Positions 27,902 to 35,839 of a stretch of DNA of 64,000 nucleotides are shown one piece after another; within the stretch, counting starts at the first letter, position 1; every line of letters begins with the position of its first letter. This stretch comes from Enterobacter cloacae (GTDB lineage: Bacteria; Pseudomonadota; Gammaproteobacteria; Enterobacterales; Enterobacteriaceae): positions 248,001-312,000 of the forward strand of contig NZ_JAALCJ010000001.1 of NCBI RefSeq assembly GCF_011078175.1. Direction: 5' to 3'. The notes under the pieces are model-generated. The model had not been told where the DNA came from and searched no databases. It was given only the letters and a program-made list of their open reading frames with translations. The translations under genes and the position numbers were made by a program.

Positions 27902-28180
27902 ATGCACATAAATACCAAGTACAGACTTGGAGCTCTGCTCTACCTCATGGCGGCATATGCTATTGCTCTGCCATTGATGTCATTTATATTTGATGTGGTG
28001 ATTGGCGGTAGTCTTATTGATATATGGAAAGGTGCTTATTCCTTCTCTGAATTGCTTAACCATCGCGAGGATCTTTATCTCATGATGGCAGGGCTAGGTG
28101 CTGCCATAGGATTTATCTACTGGCTCTTTTTTTACAGAAAATACCAGCACTACGACCCAATGGATAAATACTTTAAGTAG
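27902..28180 (+). CDS. Small two-to-three-helix membrane protein (prophage)
   Basis: 92 residues with a very strong ribosome site (AAGGAGGCGGCTATG). Hydrophobic segments at about residues 10-35 and 60-77 and a charged C-terminus (YRKYQHYDPMDKYFK). It is convergent with Rz, ending where Rz ends. Family not recognised; it could be a superinfection-exclusion or lysogenic-conversion protein, but the sequence does not decide this. Confidence 0.65.
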   Translation: MHINTKYRLGALLYLMAAYAIALPLMSFIFDVVIGGSLIDIWKGAYSFSELLNHREDLYLMMAGLGAAIGFIYWLFFYRKYQHYDPMDKYFK

Positions 28181-28654
28181 TTACTGACATTGACTGGTGA
28201 TGTATTGCTGCAGCACTCTCAGGGCTGACTGGTCTTGCCTGATTCCGGATCGGATACCGAGAACGTTTCGTCCAGCAGCATCAGAGAGTTCGATGGTTGC
28301 ATCATGGCCCATGCTGGAGGCGCTGGCGGCTTCGGTTGAGGCTGGCACTGGACAGCGGCCTTTGACGAGCACCCGACCACCATTATCAAGCTTGCGCTGC
28401 AGAGCATCATTTTCAGCTTTCGCATCTGCTAATTCCTTCGTGTATTTGGCATCCAGTGCGGCCACATCACGCTGGCGCACCTTCATGTCATCGATGGTAT
28501 TGTTCGCAAGGCTGAACTTCTCAGTTGCCTTGTCGCGCTGGTCTTTGTAGGTGATGGCGTTGTCGCGGTAGTGGTTCACGAAAAACGCCAGTCCGCCGAT
28601 TAACGCAATCACCACAAACTGCAACCAGTAACGCTTAACCAGTGCGCCAATCAC
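28181..28654 (-). CDS. Rz, inner-membrane spanin (lambdoid lysis)
   Basis: 157 residues: an N-terminal membrane helix (about 8-27, LQFVVIALIGGLAFFVNHY), a long heptad-rich periplasmic coiled coil (residues 33-95), and a Rz-type C-terminal domain. It overlaps the lysozyme stop by 4 bases, and a complete Rz1 lipoprotein gene lies inside it in another frame. Rz pairs with Rz1 to fuse inner and outer membranes during lysis. Confidence 0.88.
   Translation of the reverse strand: MIGALVKRYWLQFVVIALIGGLAFFVNHYRDNAITYKDQRDKATEKFSLANNTIDDMKVRQRDVAALDAKYTKELADAKAENDALQRKLDNGGRVLVKGRCPVPASTEAASASSMGHDATIELSDAAGRNVLGIRSGIRQDQSALRVLQQYITSQCQ
28219..28425 (-). CDS. Rz1, outer-membrane spanin lipoprotein (nested in Rz)
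   Basis: 68 residues entirely inside Rz in a different frame. Lipoprotein signal MRKLKMMLCSASLIMVVGCS with lipobox VVGC, followed by a short proline-rich region (QPQPKPPAPPAW). This is the classic nested Rz/Rz1 arrangement. The start could also be the methionine at residue 6. Confidence 0.82.
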   Translation of the reverse strand: MRKLKMMLCSASLIMVVGCSSKAAVQCQPQPKPPAPPAWAMMQPSNSLMLLDETFSVSDPESGKTSQP

Positions 28655-29091
28655 GACAGGAACAGAGCGCGCTCCGCCCCACGACGACGGGTGAGCCCAT
28701 TCAGAACCTTGCCGCCCGCTTTATTCCAGCGCAGGAACTCTTCGGCGGCGCCAGCATAATCACCGGCGTTAAGCTTTCTCAGGAGAGTCGATGTCGATAA
28801 AGACCGTGCGCCGAGGTTGTACGTGAAAGACACCAGGGCGTCGAATTGCCCCTGATTCAGCCCCACTTTAACCAGGCGGGACACGTCACTTTCGTAGCTG
28901 ACCAGTCCAGTTTTCAGCAGGCGTTCTGCCGTTTCCTGCTTAATCGTCATCCCGGCACGGATTGGTTTGCCGTCGACAGGCTGAGTCCAGCCATAGCCGA
29001 TCGTCCAGACGCCGACGCTGTCCTGGTAGGCGGTAAGCTTGCAGCCTTCGAACTGCTTGATAAGGGCAATGCCTTTATCACTGGTTTGCAT
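28651..29091 (-). CDS. Phage lysozyme (GH24, T4-lysozyme-like endolysin)
   Basis: 146 residues. The GH24 triad is in place: Glu15 (QFEG), Asp24 and Thr30 (AYQDSVGVWTIGYGWT), giving the E-8-D-5-T spacing. No signal-anchor helix at the N-terminus, so it would need a canonical holin for export, and that gene is truncated. It overlaps the holin stop and the Rz start, as in lambdoid lysis cassettes. Confidence 0.9.
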   Translation of the reverse strand: MQTSDKGIALIKQFEGCKLTAYQDSVGVWTIGYGWTQPVDGKPIRAGMTIKQETAERLLKTGLVSYESDVSRLVKVGLNQGQFDALVSFTYNLGARSLSTSTLLRKLNAGDYAGAAEEFLRWNKAGGKVLNGLTRRRGAERALFLS

Positions 29092-29163
29092 TCTTCATCC
29101 CCGTCAGGCGTTCCCAGAAGTACGTCAGTGCAACGGAGCCCATCGCCCCGCTGATATCGTGAA
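29078..29163 (-). pseudogene. Holin 3' remnant
   Basis: The minus strand reads HDISGAMGSVALTYFWERLT, then GMKNANQ and a stop that overlaps the lysozyme start by 14 bases. This looks like the last ~27 residues of a phage holin. Similarity stops abruptly near 29163, where integrase-derived sequence begins on the other strand, marking a large internal prophage deletion. Confidence 0.65.
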
Positions 29164-29181
29164 TAACTATATATCGCTACT

Positions 29182-29916
29182 TTGCTTCCTTCTTCGGTTT
29201 GCACACAAACCAGACTTTATCAGTGGCAAGCCTTTGAAGGGATCAAGAAATTACACAAAGGGAAAGTAAAACCGGATCCTTTAACGAAGCAGGAGTTTAG
29301 CTTGCTTGCGGAATCCGAGCGTGGCCAAAGCCTGAATATGTGGACATTCGCAGTATATACTGGCGTCCGTCATGGAGAGCTCGCAGCTCTTGCCTGGGAA
29401 GATATTGACTGGGAAAAAGGTACAGCCCATATAAAGCGCAATCTTAATGCGTTGGGCATGTTCGGCCCACCAAAAACCGAAGCAGGTAAACGGGTTATCA
29501 CACTATTAGAGCCGGCACTTGAAGCCTTGAAAGCACAGCGCAAGCTGACAGCACTACAGCCTAAAACCGAAATTGTCTTTAATCATCGTGAGTATGGCGC
29601 AGTGGAGAATCAAAGCCTGCGATTCGTTTTCATACCCCGGATACGCAAAGGGGAACAGAAAGCCTACTACTCTTTATCGAGCATCGGTGCGAGATTCAAC
29701 GCAGCTGTAAAACGTGCTGGTATTCGCCGCCGGAATCCGTACCATACGCGGCATACTTTTGCCTGCTGGCTTTTATCTGCTGGCGCTAACCCGTCTTTCA
29801 TAGCCAGCCAGATGGGGCATGAAAACGCGCAAATGGTCTATGAAGTCTACGGTGCGTGGATTGAAGAAATGAATGGCGAACAGGTGCTGATGCTTAACGA
29901 TAAGCTGACACGCTGA
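29182..29916 (+). pseudogene. Prophage integrase, N-terminally truncated tyrosine recombinase
   Basis: About 235 residues covering the catalytic domain: Arg in TGVRHGELAALAWEDID, HTRHTFACWLLSAGANPSFI (HxxR), QMGHENAQMVYEVYGAW with the nucleophile tyrosine, then NDKLTR-stop. The N-terminal arm-binding and core-binding domains are missing; clear integrase similarity starts around FEGIKKLHKGKVKPDPLTK (about 29230). The prophage attachment site and ttcA lie just downstream, the normal integrase position for Rac-like phages. Excision is unlikely. Confidence 0.85.
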
Positions 29917-29965
29917 AAAATTTTTGCCCCTATTATGCCCCTATTGGCTCCGAAGGTAGTAATAA

Positions 29966-30901
29966 ATGCAAGAAAATCAATCAAATACAAAGAAAGAACA
30001 GTACAATCTGAATAAACTGCAAAAGCGTCTGCGCCGTAACGTGGGCGAAGCCATTGCAGACTTCAACATGATTGAAGAAGGCGATCGCATCATGGTCTGC
30101 CTGTCGGGTGGTAAAGACAGCTACACCATGCTGGAGATCCTGCGCAATCTACAGCAAAGCGCACCTGTGAACTTTTCCCTGGTCGCGGTTAACCTCGATC
30201 AGAAACAGCCGGGCTTCCCGGAGCATATCCTGCCGGAGTACCTTGAGAACCTGGGCGTTGAATACAAAATCGTAGAAGAGAATACCTACGGCATTGTTAA
30301 AGAGAAGATCCCAGAGGGCAAAACAACCTGCTCACTCTGCTCACGTTTGCGTCGCGGCATTCTGTACCGCACCGCAACTGAACTGGGAGCGACCAAAATT
30401 GCGCTTGGTCATCACCGGGACGACATTCTGCAAACGCTGTTTCTGAATATGTTCTACGGCGGCAAAATGAAGGGAATGCCACCGAAGCTGATGAGCGACG
30501 ACGGGAAACACATCGTGATCCGCCCACTCGCCTACTGCCGTGAGAAAGACATTGAGCGTTTCTCTCAGGCCAAAGCGTTCCCTATCATTCCGTGCAATCT
30601 TTGCGGCTCACAGCCGAACCTGCAACGTCAGGTCATTGGCGACATGCTGCGTGACTGGGATAAACGCTATCCGGGCCGCATCGAAACCATGTTCAGCGCC
30701 ATGCAGAACGTGGTGCCTTCGCACCTCGCCGACGTTGAACTGTTCGATTTCAAAGGAATTAACCACGGTTCAGAAGTGGTGAACGGCGGGGATCTGGCGT
30801 TTGACCGCGAAGAGATCCCGATGCAGCCTGCTGGCTGGCAGCCAGAGGAAGAGGATGCACAATTCGATGAACTGCGCCTGAACGTGGTAGAAGTCAAATA
30901 A
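29966..30901 (+). CDS. ttcA: TtcA, tRNA 2-thiocytidine(32) synthetase
   Basis: 311 residues, ATP- and Fe-S-dependent enzyme that thiolates C32 of several tRNAs. PP-loop SGGKDS at residues 47-52, [10 protein letters not shown] with the two cluster-binding cysteines near 120 and [12 protein letters not shown] further on. The first ~17 codons lie in the prophage attR core, so the start and promoter region come from the phage side; the encoded N-terminus still fits the family. Followed by an 11-bp stem-loop. Confidence 0.95.
   Translation: MQENQSNTKKEQYNLNKLQKRLRRNVGEAIADFNMIEEGDRIMVCLSGGKDSYTMLEILRNLQQSAPVNFSLVAVNLDQKQPGFPEHILPEYLENLGVEYKIVEENTYGIVKEKIPEGKTTCSLCSRLRRGILYRTATELGATKIALGHHRDDILQTLFLNMFYGGKMKGMPPKLMSDDGKHIVIRPLAYCREKDIERFSQAKAFPIIPCNLCGSQPNLQRQVIGDMLRDWDKRYPGRIETMFSAMQNVVPSHLADVELFDFKGINHGSEVVNGGDLAFDREEIPMQPAGWQPEEEDAQFDELRLNVVEVK
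29990..30015 (+). mobile_element. attR core of Rac-like prophage remnant
   Basis: Exact 26-base match to 25125-25150, located within codons 9-17 of the intact ttcA. Sequence similarity between the two ends also extends, with mismatches, back to the ATG, because both encode the TtcA N-terminus. Confidence 0.85.
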
Positions 30902-30907
30902 CCTGGC

Positions 30908-30939
30908 AGCGTCTCAGATATCGTTTCTGAGACGCTTTC
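30908..30939. terminator. Bidirectional terminator, ttcA / dbpA
   Basis: AGCGTCTCAGA, a seven-base loop, then TCTGAGACGCT and TTTC: an 11-bp perfect stem between the convergent stops of ttcA (30901) and dbpA (30944). Confidence 0.8.
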
Positions 30940-30943
30940 AGGC

Positions 30944-32317
30944 TTACTTAAGCAGCCGAACGCGGCAGGTTTTCCCTTTAATCTTTCCGCCCTGCAACTG
31001 TTTCCACGCCTTATGCGCAACCGACTGGCGAACCGCTACGTAGACATGCGCAGGATGAACCGTAATCTTGCCAATATCTGCCCCGTCGAGACCTATATCT
31101 CCTGTTAACGCCCCCAGAACGTCACCGGGACGCATTTTGGCCTTTTTACCGCCGTCGATGCACAGGGTGGCCATTTCCGCCGCCAGCGGAGCAATGCTGA
31201 TATTACCCGGTGCATTCACCCAGTTGAGTTTCAGTTGCAGCATTTCCGCAAGAATATTGGCGCGCTGCGCCTCTTCAGGCGCACAGAAGCTGATGGCGAG
31301 GCCACTGTTACCCGCACGTGCGGTACGCCCGATGCGGTGGACATGCACTTCCGGATCCCATGCCAGTTCAAAATTCACCACCAGTTCAAGCGATTTAATA
31401 TCCAGGCCACGGGCTGCGACATCCGTTGCAACCAGCACGCGAGCGCTGCCGTTAGCGAAACGTACCAGCGTCTGATCGCGATCGCGCTGTTCCAGATCGC
31501 CATGCAGCGATAATGCGCTCTGTCCGGCATCATTCAGGGCATCGCACACCGCCTGACAGTCTTTTTTAGTATTACAGAACACCACGCAGGACGCTGGCTG
31601 GTGTTGGCTCAGCAACTTTTGCAGCAGTGGAATTTTGCCCTGCTGCGATGTCTCGAAGAACTGCTGCTCAATTGCCGGCAACGCATCGACGGTATCGATT
31701 TCAATGGTCAGCGGGTTCTTCTGCACGCGCCCGCTTATCGCCGCAATCGCCTCAGGCCAGGTGGCAGAAAAGAGCAGCGTCTGACGTGTGGCTGGCGCAA
31801 AGCGGATCACTTCGTCAATCGCATCGCTGAAGCCCATATCCAGCATGCGGTCAGCTTCATCCATCACCAGCGTCTGCAATGCATCAAGTGAAACAGTGCC
31901 TTTTTGCAGGTGATCGAGCAGACGGCCCGGCGTTGCCACAATGATATGCGGCGCGTGCTGAAGGGAATCGCGCTGCGCACCGAACGGTTGCCCGCCACAG
32001 AGCGTTAAAATTTTAGTGTTTGGCAAAAAACGCGCCAGACGACGCAGCTCACCCGCGACCTGGTCGGCCAGCTCGCGCGTCGGGCAGAGTATAAGGGACT
32101 GGGTCTGAAACAGGGTTGCATCAATGTGTTGTAACAGACCTAGCCCGAATGCAGCCGTTTTTCCAGTGCCGGTTTTTGCCTGCACGCGCACGTCACGGCC
32201 TTCAAGGATAGCCGGCAGCGCGGCGGCCTGGACAGGGGTCATAGTGTGGTAGCCCAACTCATTCAGGTTGGATAGTTGGGCTTCAGGCAGAACGTTCAGC
32301 GTGGAAAAAGCGGTCAC
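30944..32317 (-). CDS. dbpA: DbpA, DEAD-box RNA helicase (23S rRNA-specific)
   Basis: 457 residues. Motifs in order: Q-motif region MTPVQAAALPAI, motif I AKTGTGKTAAFG, PTRELADQ, TPGRLLDHLQ, DEAD in VMDEADRMLD, SAT in FSATWPEA, then ARGLDI and HRIGRTARAG in the second RecA domain. The C-terminal ~70 residues (GDIGLDGADIGKITVHPAHV) form the DbpA RRM-like domain that binds hairpin 92 of 23S rRNA during 50S assembly. Length and sequence match E. coli DbpA. Confidence 0.95.
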   Translation of the reverse strand: MTAFSTLNVLPEAQLSNLNELGYHTMTPVQAAALPAILEGRDVRVQAKTGTGKTAAFGLGLLQHIDATLFQTQSLILCPTRELADQVAGELRRLARFLPNTKILTLCGGQPFGAQRDSLQHAPHIIVATPGRLLDHLQKGTVSLDALQTLVMDEADRMLDMGFSDAIDEVIRFAPATRQTLLFSATWPEAIAAISGRVQKNPLTIEIDTVDALPAIEQQFFETSQQGKIPLLQKLLSQHQPASCVVFCNTKKDCQAVCDALNDAGQSALSLHGDLEQRDRDQTLVRFANGSARVLVATDVAARGLDIKSLELVVNFELAWDPEVHVHRIGRTARAGNSGLAISFCAPEEAQRANILAEMLQLKLNWVNAPGNISIAPLAAEMATLCIDGGKKAKMRPGDVLGALTGDIGLDGADIGKITVHPAHVYVAVRQSVAHKAWKQLQGGKIKGKTCRVRLLK

Positions 32318-32374
32318 AATATACTCTCGTGGTAATGATTGCAGTCAGATGGCGCGTATCCTCGCAGATCTGCG

Positions 32375-32527
32375 CTAACGATGCGACAATTTAATCGGTT
32401 CTTCATCCGGCGGCGGATCCGGCATCGGCTGCGGACGAGGGACAGGGTCGGGTATCGGCGTCGGATCGGTGGGCACCGGATCGGACTGCCAGGTGGTCAG
32501 GCGTTGCAGGGCAAGTAGCATACTCAT
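32375..32527 (-). CDS. Proline-rich 50-residue protein
   Basis: 50 codons starting MSMLLALQRLTTWQSD with a strong ribosome site (GGAGGAAAAGATG), followed by a repeated Pro-Asp/Pro-Pro pattern (DPVPTDPTPIPDPVPRPQP) and an acidic end. A longer in-frame extension runs back over the fnrS terminator and is not credible. It lies between fnrS and dbpA on the same strand. Function unknown; the proline repeats suggest an extended, exposed peptide. Confidence 0.65.
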   Translation of the reverse strand: MSMLLALQRLTTWQSDPVPTDPTPIPDPVPRPQPMPDPPPDEEPIKLSHR

Positions 32528-32585
32528 CTTTTCCTCCAGATTAGGGTGCTGACCCATAAAGGGTAGACGCAGATAAACAGGAGGC

Positions 32586-32706
32586 AAAAAAAAGCCGACT
32601 ATGAAGTCGGCGTCGTACGAATCAATTGTGCTATGCAGTAATTCAAAAAAAGGAAGTAAGACAATATGGAGCGCAACGCCCATCGCTTGACGTTGCATTC
32701 ACCTGC
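32586..32706 (-). ncRNA. fnrS: FnrS anaerobic small RNA
   Basis: The minus strand begins GCAGGTGAATGCAACGTCAA and runs through GCGTTGCGCTCCATATTGTC to the stem GCCGACTTCATAGTCGGC followed by eight T. This follows the remembered E. coli FnrS nearly base for base over ~121 nt. Its place between zntB and dbpA is also conserved. FnrS is made by FNR under anaerobiosis and, with Hfq, represses mRNAs of aerobic metabolism (for example sodB, maeA). Confidence 0.95.
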
Positions 32707-32741
32707 GGGAGTAATATTGCACCTAACATGGTCGGAGTTTA

Positions 32742-32755
32742 TTGACTTTGCTCAA
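32742..32755 (-). promoter_or_regulatory. FNR box of fnrS
   Basis: TTGAGCAAAGTCAA on the minus strand (TTGAT-N4-ATCAA consensus with two mismatches). Its centre is about 42 bases upstream of the fnrS 5' end at 32706, the class II activator position, with an AT-rich -10 (AATATT) in between. Confidence 0.8.
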
Positions 32756-32801
32756 TTAAAATGTCGTTTTGAAGTCGGATCTGCCTCAGAAAAGTGTAAA
32801 T

Positions 32802-33785
32802 TTACAGCCATTTACTGCGATGCAACCACCATGCAACACCCCCAATCAAAACCACTAACATGACGCAAAAGGTGGTGAAGCCATAGTGATATTCACCGCC
32901 GGGGATCCCTCCGAGGTTTACGCCAAACAACCCCGTCAGGAAGGTACTCGGTAAAAAGACCATCGCCATCAGCGACATGGTGTACGTTCTCCTGGCTAAC
33001 GACTCCTGCATCACCTGGGCTATCTCATCCGCCATGACTGCCGTTCTGGCAATACATGAGTCAATCTCGTCCAGACCACGTCCGAGCCGGTCAGCGATAT
33101 CCTGCATTCTGCGGCGCTGATCGTCGTTCATCCAGCTCATGCGTTCGCTGGCCAGTCGCGCATAAACGTCGCGCTGGGGGGTCATATAGCGGCGCATCAC
33201 AATGAGCTGCTTACGCAGCAGCGCCAGAAAACCACGCGGGGGGATTTGCTGATCGAGCAGGTTATCTTCCAGATCGATGATTTTATCGTGAAGCTCTTCT
33301 ATAAACTCGCTGGCATGATCGGTCAGCGCATCACACACATCCACCAGCCAGCTGCCGCAATCCGTAGGTCCGGTGCCCTCTTTCAGATCGTTAATGACGT
33401 CATCCAGCGCCAGCACTTTTCGCTGGCGGGTGGAAACAATCAGCCGTTCGTCCATATAAACACGCATGGCCACCAGCTGATCCGGACGCTCATCCGTACT
33501 GCCGTTTATACAACGCAGCGTAATTAACGTCCCCTCACCCATCCGGCTCACGCGGGGTCTGAGACTTTCTCCCGCCAGCGCATCCCGAACGTTGTTGGGC
33601 AACAGCGGCGTGGACGCGAGCCACTCGGCGCTGTCCGGGTGCGTGTAGTTGAGGTGCAGCCAGCATGGATGTTCGCTGTCGATGTGATCCTGATCTTCAA
33701 GCGGCCTTGCACCGCCACGTCCATTAAACACCCATGCAAAAACTGCGTCAGGTACGTTAACCTCAGACCCTTTAATGCTCTCCAC
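32802..33785 (-). CDS. zntB: ZntB, CorA-family zinc transporter
   Basis: 327 residues: a large cytoplasmic N-terminal funnel domain, a long helix (about 200-260), then two C-terminal membrane helices with the CorA-superfamily signature GVN in [15 protein letters not shown]. Ends in the basic WWLHRSKWL typical of ZntB. Pentameric proton-coupled zinc transporter (first reported as an exporter). Upstream of fnrS on the same strand, as in E. coli. Confidence 0.94.
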   Translation of the reverse strand: MESIKGSEVNVPDAVFAWVFNGRGGARPLEDQDHIDSEHPCWLHLNYTHPDSAEWLASTPLLPNNVRDALAGESLRPRVSRMGEGTLITLRCINGSTDERPDQLVAMRVYMDERLIVSTRQRKVLALDDVINDLKEGTGPTDCGSWLVDVCDALTDHASEFIEELHDKIIDLEDNLLDQQIPPRGFLALLRKQLIVMRRYMTPQRDVYARLASERMSWMNDDQRRRMQDIADRLGRGLDEIDSCIARTAVMADEIAQVMQESLARRTYTMSLMAMVFLPSTFLTGLFGVNLGGIPGGEYHYGFTTFCVMLVVLIGGVAWWLHRSKWL

Positions 33786-33875
33786 AGCGCCTCCACCGTT
33801 TAATCTCTTTCGGTGTCAGTCTAGCTTTCGCCGAGGGTTAAGCAATAATTATGTAAGGCATCGTCCTGAATACGC

Positions 33876-35006
33876 TCAGGAATTCACCGCCCATTCGCGG
33901 CTTCTTAACGCATTGTCAGCCTGGAACTCATTTTCCAGACGGAAATTACGTGTTCGTGTCTGGAGCTCAATCACCTGATTGCGCAGCACATCTGACGATC
34001 CATTAAGTTCTTCAACCATCGACACGTTGCTCTGCGTTACGCGTTCAAGCTCTGACAATGCCTGCGTAATTTGTGAAATACCTTTTTCCTGTTCTGATGT
34101 TGAGGCAGATATTTCATCCATCAGTCTGCTTACATTGCCCGAACCGGTAACAATGTCATGCATGTTTTTTTCGGCTTCAGAGACCACGTTAACGCCCTGC
34201 GTCACGTTATGGCTGGTAACTTCGATCAATGACTTAATATTTTTTGCCGCTTCGGCGCTACGATGCGCCAGGCTTCTCACCTCACCCGCGACCACAGAAA
34301 ACCCTTTACCATGGTCGCCCGCTCTTGCCGCTTCAACGGCGGCGTTAAGCGCCAGAATATTGGTCTGAAAAGCGATACCGTCAATCAGCGAGATAATCTC
34401 TGTCATTTGCTGTGCGCAGTCGGTAATCGACTGCATATTGTTTGCGACCTGCCCCATTAATTCTCCGCCTTTACGCGCCTGCAACGTCGCGATATTCGCC
34501 TGCTCGCTGGCTAAACGGGTATTGTCAGCATTATTTTTTGTACTTGCCGCCATCTGTTCCATGCTGGCTGCCGTCTGCACTAGTGAGGCGGACTGCTGTT
34601 CAGTTTTGACGGAAAGCTGTGCGCTACGTGAAGACAGCTGATCTGAAAGGCTCATTGCGGTCTGCGACGAGGCGCGGATTTCACGAACCAGCGTTGCTAT
34701 ATTGTTTGAAAGACTATTAATACCCGGGATCAGTCGTCCCGCACAGTTGTTGCCAAATTCCGGAATCGACACGCCAAGTTTTCCTGACGTCACTTCTTCA
34801 ATACTTTTTTTCACAGTGTTGATCGGCGTCACAAGATATTTTGTCATGTACGCCCAGAGTAAAAATAAGGCGATGAACTGTACAATTATGACTGCAATAA
34901 AAAGCGAAGAATTCCGTGAAAATAGCGCTATAACTCCATCACTTACCAAAAATACACATAAAAGGAAATAGACAATGAACGTTCTGACACTAATATTTCT
35001 TAGCAT
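33876..35006 (-). CDS. Methyl-accepting chemotaxis protein without periplasmic domain
   Basis: 376 residues. Two membrane helices (about 8-28 and 34-56) are joined by only a few residues (SRNSSLF), so there is no periplasmic ligand domain. A HAMP-like region follows (KYLVTPINTVKKSIEEVTSG), then a canonical signalling hairpin with the tip IDGIAFQTNILALNAAVEAARAG, identical in essentials to Tar/Tsr, which contacts CheA and CheW. No NWETF-type CheR/CheB tether at the C-terminus. It probably senses a membrane or cytoplasmic cue, or relays through mixed receptor arrays. It lies between zntB and the T6SS locus. Confidence 0.92.
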   Translation of the reverse strand: MLRNISVRTFIVYFLLCVFLVSDGVIALFSRNSSLFIAVIIVQFIALFLLWAYMTKYLVTPINTVKKSIEEVTSGKLGVSIPEFGNNCAGRLIPGINSLSNNIATLVREIRASSQTAMSLSDQLSSRSAQLSVKTEQQSASLVQTAASMEQMAASTKNNADNTRLASEQANIATLQARKGGELMGQVANNMQSITDCAQQMTEIISLIDGIAFQTNILALNAAVEAARAGDHGKGFSVVAGEVRSLAHRSAEAAKNIKSLIEVTSHNVTQGVNVVSEAEKNMHDIVTGSGNVSRLMDEISASTSEQEKGISQITQALSELERVTQSNVSMVEELNGSSDVLRNQVIELQTRTRNFRLENEFQADNALRSREWAVNS

Positions 35007-35259
35007 ACGTTTTCCTGGGGCATTATATTTTGGTTGGCATTAAGGGTTATAGCATTGCCATAGAAATTTGTCCTCACGTTCGACGCTGGTTTGTTTTTTT
35101 GCAGTTTGATTTTTACAGTTTCACTTAAGGTGGATGAATATCATGTTTTATGGGAAATATCTGACTCGTCGTTTGGTGACCCATACCCCTTCATCAACGG
35201 TAATTACATATTTTAGGCGGGATACTCTAGAGCATCATTGTTTAGTAATGCTTAATAAG

Positions 35260-35291
35260 TTAACGTAGTTAATATATATTAACTACGTTAA
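35260..35291. repeat. Perfect 32-bp palindrome
   Basis: TTAACGTAGTTAATAT followed by its exact reverse complement, centred between 35275 and 35276, with no loop. AT-rich and without a flanking T-tract, so it is not a typical terminator. It lies in the 316-base gap between the last T6SS-linked gene and the chemoreceptor; the rest of that gap (35007-35322) shows no gene. Confidence 0.9.
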
Positions 35292-35322
35292 TGCGCGTCC
35301 CTCCCGTTAGGATGGCTTACGT

Positions 35323-35811
35323 TCAGGCCAGACAGTCGATAGCCTGGAAAAAACAGTCCTCAGTCAGGATAATATTGTCTTTTGCACTTTGATGCCCGCG
35401 ACGAATATACCAACCTGTTTCAGGCGCCATGCTTAAATGGAATATCCTCGCCCCCGATAGACTATCGGGGACAGTAACACTCATCGTCACACACCCCTTC
35501 TCCGGCCCCCTAATCACCTGTTCTGGCATAATGGTGACGCTGCGATCCCCATTTTGCAAAATTATCGTCGTAATAGCATAGCGACATATACCGCTACTGA
35601 GGCTGTAGCCAACCGTACTTAAATCGGTGATATTTTTTTTAGATAAAATTATTTCAATACCAGAACCTTCAAACCATGAGATGATTTGCTGTGCAAGATC
35701 CTCCATCCGCTCACAAAACGCCCTGACTTCGGCCTCAGCCGTATTAACATAGATCGGTTTGTCCCCGATACTTTGCTGCACTTTCTTAAAAAAACGCTCT
35801 CTTGCTGACAT
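35323..35811 (-). CDS. Hypothetical protein at the distal end of the T6SS operon
   Basis: 162 residues, soluble, no signal peptide. It follows the VasL-like gene by 28 bases on the same strand, so it is probably the last gene of the T6SS transcript. N-terminal half helical (ERFFKKVQQSIGDKPIYVNT), C-terminal half beta-rich, ending ILTEDCFFQAIDCLA. Not recognised; the position suggests a T6SS accessory or regulatory role, which is inference only. Confidence 0.7.
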   Translation of the reverse strand: MSARERFFKKVQQSIGDKPIYVNTAEAEVRAFCERMEDLAQQIISWFEGSGIEIILSKKNITDLSTVGYSLSSGICRYAITTIILQNGDRSVTIMPEQVIRGPEKGCVTMSVTVPDSLSGARIFHLSMAPETGWYIRRGHQSAKDNIILTEDCFFQAIDCLA

Positions 35812-35839
35812 GTCAACTCCGTATTTTTCGCCAGTCTCA

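Noticed and set aside
32666..32863. 65-codon open frame on the plus strand with a purine-rich upstream stretch
   Set aside because: It runs antisense through the FnrS RNA and its promoter; the conservation of this DNA is explained by the sRNA.
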